Notes under the pieces: generated by a model | The model's database searches: none | Seen by the model: only the letters and a program-made list of their open reading frames with translations | Told to the model about the DNA's origin: nothing | Source: JBKJML01 sp046596415 | GTDB lineage: Bacteria > Actinomycetota > Thermoleophilia > Gaiellales > Gaiellaceae | Assembly: GCA_046596415.1 (NCBI GenBank) | Contig: JBKJML010000229.1 | Location: forward strand, 1-8,021 | Direction of reading: 5' to 3' | DNA length: 8,021 nt | Translations under genes and position numbers: made by a program | Shown: piece by piece, positions 5,691 to 8,021 of the stretch | Numbering within the stretch: position 1 is the stretch's first letter | Layout of the letters: the number at the start of each line of letters is the position of its first letter

Positions 5691-5699
5691 CGGCAGGCG
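5684..5699. terminator. Small hairpin between convergent genes
   Basis: CGCCTG-ACGG-CAGGCG forms a perfect six-pair stem with a four-base loop. It spans the DUF309 stop codon and the 13-base gap to the kinase stop. It could act in both directions, but there is no T-tract on either side, so this is a tentative call. Confidence 0.35.
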
Positions 5700-5703
5700 T
5701 CGC

Positions 5704-7071
5704 TCACCGGGGCAGGATGAGACTGACATCAGCGCCGCCGTCGCGTCGATTCGTCGCCTCCGCCGTCCCTCCGTGCGCACGCGCGATCGCCGCCGCGATG
5801 GCCAACCCGAGACCGGTGCCGCGATCGGTTCGGGCCTCGCCGGATCGACTGAACCGATCGAAGGCGCGCGCCAGGAAAGCCGGTGGGAAGCCCTGCCCCT
5901 CGTCGAGGACGTGGACGACAGTCCTTCCGCTCTCGATCCCGGCCCGGAGCGACACGGTGCCTTCGCCGTGGCGCAGAGCGTTGTCGACCAGGTTGCCGAC
6001 CGCTTGCTCGAGGCGGAGCTCGTCGCCGACGAGCACGACCCCGGGCGCGGCCTCGACCTCGATCCGGCGCCCCGCCTGCTGCGCCCGGCCCGCGAAGCGC
6101 TCAGCGACGCGCGTGAGCGCTGCACCGGCGTCCGTGCTCGTCCGCCTCGTCGTCAACCGCCCCTCGTCGGCCCGCGCGAGCACGAGCAGATCCTCCGCGA
6201 GCCGGGCCAGCCGGTCGGTTTCCTCCGCCGCCGACGACACCGCTGCCTCGAGCTCCTCGCGGGTGCGTGGGCGCCGCAGAGCGAGCTCGAGCTCCGTCTT
6301 CAGCAGGCTGAGCGGCGTGCGGAGTTCGTGACTCGCGTCGGCCACGAAGCCTCGTTCTCGCTCGAGTGCCCGCTCGAGCCGGCCGAGCATCTCGTTCAGG
6401 GTCTCACCGAGCCGTGAGATCTCGTCCCGTGCCACGGGGACGGGAAGCCGCCTGCCGGGCTCGAAGGCGGAGATCGCAGCGGCACGGCCGCGCATCGACT
6501 CGACCGGGCGTAGCGCCCCGGCCGCCAGGCCGTACGCGAGGAGACTCGCCAGCGCGAGCGCGATCGGGCCACCGATGAGCAGCTGACCCAGCAGGCCGGC
6601 AAGGGCTTCGGAGCGAGCCTCCGTCGAGGCGCCGACGACGACGATCAGCTGCTGATCCTGAGCGCGAATCGGAGCGGCGAAGAGGCGTACCGTGTCCTCC
6701 CGACCGGGGATCTTCGTCCGCGCGACGAGCACGGGAGAGCGGGCGGCGCGTGCAACCTCGGCTGCAGTCAGCAGGGGCCGCCGACCGAGTTGCGGCGTGG
6801 TGTCGACGACGGCTCCCGTCTGGTCGAGCACCTGCGCGAAGCTCTCACCCTGGTCGGCGAGCGGCGCGCCTCCCCCTTCTCGCAGGCCCGACTCGGACTG
6901 CCGGACGAGGGCGGCGACGACGTCGCTGCGGCTGCGGAGGCCGGCGTTGATCGTCTGGTCGAGCGAGGCGGCGAGACGGACGTACAGGAAGGCTCCCGTA
7001 GCGGTGAGGAGCAGCGCCATCGCGAGCGCGAACGCGGCCGTGAGCCGAAGGCGGATCGGTAGGCGGCTCAC
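5704..7071 (-). CDS. Membrane sensor histidine kinase (HAMP-HisKA-HATPase_c)
   Basis: The 455-residue protein starts at GTG (7071), which overlaps the stop of the OmpR-type regulator by four bases (GTGA). Transmembrane helix 1 is at about residues 10-33 and helix 2 at about 157-187. Between them is an extracytoplasmic region of roughly 120 residues (about 36-155) with strand-like FAQVLDQTGAVVD and VRLFAAPI, as in CusS/TcrY-like kinases. A HAMP linker follows (P189 to about 240). The H-box is FVADASHELRTPL with H248, the N-box is NLVDNALRHG (N360, N364), G1 is DEGQG (390-394), the F-box is FDRFSR and G2 is GTGLGLA (418-424). All catalytic motifs are intact. The stimulus is unknown. The open frame continues far upstream to 7563, but that part is antisense to codon usage and overlaps the regulator. 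Confidence 0.95.
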   Translation of the reverse strand: MSRLPIRLRLTAAFALAMALLLTATGAFLYVRLAASLDQTINAGLRSRSDVVAALVRQSESGLREGGGAPLADQGESFAQVLDQTGAVVDTTPQLGRRPLLTAAEVARAARSPVLVARTKIPGREDTVRLFAAPIRAQDQQLIVVVGASTEARSEALAGLLGQLLIGGPIALALASLLAYGLAAGALRPVESMRGRAAAISAFEPGRRLPVPVARDEISRLGETLNEMLGRLERALERERGFVADASHELRTPLSLLKTELELALRRPRTREELEAAVSSAAEETDRLARLAEDLLVLARADEGRLTTRRTSTDAGAALTRVAERFAGRAQQAGRRIEVEAAPGVVLVGDELRLEQAVGNLVDNALRHGEGTVSLRAGIESGRTVVHVLDEGQGFPPAFLARAFDRFSRSGEARTDRGTGLGLAIAAAIARAHGGTAEATNRRDGGADVSLILPR

Positions 7072-7748
7072 CCGCCGCCGTCCTGGCGCAGCCGGTACCC
7101 GGCACCGCGGACCGTCTCGATCGACGTGAGCCCGAACGGCCGGTCGACCTTCTCGCGCAGATATCGGATGTAGACGTCGACGACGTTCGACCGGTTTTCG
7201 TAGGCGAAATCCCACGCATGCTCGAGCAGGTCGAACCGTGAGAGGACCTGTCCCGGCCGGCGCATGAACGTCTCCAGAAGCGAGAACTCCTTCGTCGAGA
7301 GGGAGATCTCGGTGTCGCCGCGCCAGGTCTGTCGGGTGCGGGGATCCATTCGGAGCGAACCGACCTCGAGCACCGTCGGCCGCTCGACGGCACCGCGGCG
7401 CGCCAGGGCGCGAAGGCGGGCGAGCAGCTCCGAGAAGGAGAACGGCTTGGCGAGGTAGTCGTCGGCACCGCTGTCGAGGCCGGCGACGCGATCCTCGATC
7501 GAGTCGCGCGCCGTCAGCATCAGAACCGGCGACCAGATGCCACGCTCGCGCAGGAGCCGGCACACCTCGAAGCCGTCCACGCCCGGCAGCATCACGTCCA
7601 GCACGATCACGTCGTACTCGGTCGCCCCGGCTCGGATGAGCGCCTCGGCACCGTTCGGCGCGACGTCGACCGAGTACCCCTCCTCGGTGAACCCGCGCCG
7701 GATCAGTGACGCCATCTTCAGCTCGTCCTCGACGACCAGTGCTCGCAT
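7068..7748 (-). CDS. Response regulator, OmpR/PhoB family (receiver + winged helix)
   Basis: The 226-residue protein has a complete receiver: E7 and D8, phospho-acceptor D51 (VIVLDVMLPGVDGF), T79 (MLTAR), and K101 (DDYLAKPFSFSELLAR). A trans_reg_c winged helix follows at about residues 127-221: LEVGSLRMDPRTR, the LSTKEFSLLE helix, recognition-helix region NVVDVYIRYLREKVD, and the wing ETVRGAGYRL. Length and motifs are typical. The kinase gene downstream overlaps by four bases, so this is a translationally coupled operon. The ATG at 7748 is chosen because the receiver strand MRALVVEDE starts there and a -10-like CACAAT lies six bases upstream; the frame stays open to 8009, but that part is Arg/Pro/Ser-rich and not receiver-like. 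A tandem repeat upstream suggests autoregulation. Confidence 0.96.
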   Translation of the reverse strand: MRALVVEDELKMASLIRRGFTEEGYSVDVAPNGAEALIRAGATEYDVIVLDVMLPGVDGFEVCRLLRERGIWSPVLMLTARDSIEDRVAGLDSGADDYLAKPFSFSELLARLRALARRGAVERPTVLEVGSLRMDPRTRQTWRGDTEISLSTKEFSLLETFMRRPGQVLSRFDLLEHAWDFAYENRSNVVDVYIRYLREKVDRPFGLTSIETVRGAGYRLRQDGGG

Positions 7749-7754
7749 GAGGCC

Positions 7755-7760
7755 ATTGTG
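7755..7760 (-). promoter_or_regulatory. -10 box CACAAT of the OmpR-type regulator/kinase operon
   Basis: On the minus strand CACAAT is followed by six bases (GGCCTC) and ATG at 7748. It is a four-of-six match keeping the conserved second A and last T. There is no good -35; the direct repeat upstream occupies that place, as expected for an activator-dependent promoter. Confidence 0.45.
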
Positions 7761-7768
7761 ACCTCGAA

Positions 7769-7787
7769 AGATGAGCGTCCGATGAGA
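7769..7787 (-). promoter_or_regulatory. Pho-box-like direct repeat, candidate response-regulator site
   Basis: The minus strand has two copies of CTCATC (7786-7781 and 7775-7770) with an 11-base period, as TCTCATC-GGAC-GCTCATC. Seven-base direct repeats separated by four bases, placed about ten bases upstream of the -10 in the -35 position, are the architecture of PhoB-type activator sites. It lies directly upstream of an OmpR/PhoB-family regulator gene, so autoregulation is the simplest inference. Confidence 0.45.
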
Positions 7788-7822
7788 AAGTGGTGGTACC
7801 GCCGGCCCCCGGAACGACCGCT

Positions 7823-7840
7823 GCCCCGCCGAAGCGGGGC
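7823..7840 (-). terminator. UUCG-capped GC hairpin, terminator of the upstream minus-strand gene
   Basis: In the minus-strand transcript the sequence is GCCCCGC-TTCG-GCGGGGC, a perfect seven-pair stem closed by the very stable C(UUCG)G tetraloop. It begins 23 bases after the stop codon of the gene ending at 7864 and lies before the promoter of the OmpR-type regulator. There is no T-tract, so it would be a U-less terminator or an RNA 3'-end stabiliser. Confidence 0.6.
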
Positions 7841-7863
7841 CGCGGGGCCGAAGGCGGGAGGGG

Positions 7864-8021
7864 TTACTCCTTGCCTTCGAACTGGTGGTCGGCGTTCGCG
7901 TTGCCGGGCTCGTCGACGTGACCGCCCGGGCCGTCGTCGCCAGCCTGCTCGGAACCGGACTCGACGGCCTCGCCGGCCGACTCCGAGCTGGACTCCGCCG
8001 CCTCGCCATTCGCAGCCTCGG
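7864..8021 (-). CDS. Hypothetical protein with acidic Gly/Ser-rich C-terminus, C-terminal fragment
   Basis: The frame is open from the right edge to a TAA at 7866-7864, giving the last 51 residues. The stretch is very rich in Glu, Ser, Gly and Ala (EAANGEAAESSSES, then SAGEAVESGSEQAGDD), without Lys or Arg until the penultimate residue. It then has GPGGH, VDEPGN, and ends HQFEGKE. This looks like a disordered acidic tail after a folded domain outside the window. Similar GPGGH...PGN...FEG endings occur, as far as I recall, in actinobacterial secreted or PepSY-type proteins near two-component systems, but I cannot confirm that here. A UUCG hairpin after the stop supports a real gene end. The product function is unknown. 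Confidence 0.65.
   Translation of the reverse strand, partial: EAANGEAAESSSESAGEAVESGSEQAGDDGPGGHVDEPGNANADHQFEGKE

Noticed and set aside
7072..7563. N-terminal extension of the sensor kinase frame
   Set aside because: It overlaps the OmpR-type regulator in another frame, is Arg/Pro-rich, and the kinase domain order starts properly at the GTG that overlaps the regulator stop.
7749..8009. Upstream extension of the OmpR-type regulator frame
   Set aside because: It is low-complexity Arg/Ser/Pro sequence antisense-like to, and overlapping with, the acidic-tail gene, the hairpin and the promoter. The receiver fold starts at the ATG at 7748.
1..8021. CRISPR arrays, tRNA or rRNA genes, insertion sequences, phage or defence genes
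   Set aside because: I saw no regularly spaced repeats, no tRNA-like cloverleaf, no transposase or integrase motifs and no terminal inverted repeats. Base composition appears even throughout.

Overview
The window is high-GC, gene-dense chromosomal DNA with the look of a deep-branching actinobacterium, most likely class Thermoleophilia (Gaiellales/Solirubrobacterales type). This rests on the strong G/C third-position bias, the compact layout, the actinobacterial style of the small proteins, and start codons that sit 6-8 bases downstream of a -10 box with no ribosome binding site. The taxonomic call is an inference; no rRNA or other marker gene is present.

Left part (1-2655). On the minus strand, an MBL-fold hydrolase with a C-terminal winged-helix region precedes a DUF21/CNNM-type membrane protein that runs off the left edge. 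Divergent from them is a NarL/FixJ response regulator, immediately followed (TAG then ATG, no gap) by a small membrane-anchored histidine kinase with a degenerate ATP-binding domain.

Middle part (2656-5690). A 63-residue conserved-looking small protein on the plus strand converges on, and overlaps by 19 bases, a minus-strand run of four genes. In transcription order these are a compact receiver-like protein, a seven-iron ferredoxin (fdxA type), a tandem VOC/glyoxalase-fold protein, and a short FAD-dependent oxidoreductase. A DUF309 gene is transcribed divergently from the receiver-like gene. The 45-base gap between them appears to hold two overlapping promoters.

Right part (5704-8021). A classical OmpR-family response regulator and a membrane HAMP histidine kinase form a 4-base-overlapping pair on the minus strand. 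A pho-box-like direct repeat lies just upstream of the regulator's -10, suggesting autoregulation. Further upstream are a UUCG-capped hairpin and the acidic C-terminal end of another minus-strand gene that runs off the right edge.

Overall this looks like housekeeping and regulatory chromosome: two two-component systems, a ferredoxin and redox proteins. I see no mobile element, CRISPR array, tRNA or rRNA, phage gene or obvious new system. The most interesting signals are the consistent leaderless-start architecture (eight of eight genes that lead a transcription unit), the overlapping divergent promoters, the degenerate kinase, and the compact receiver protein.
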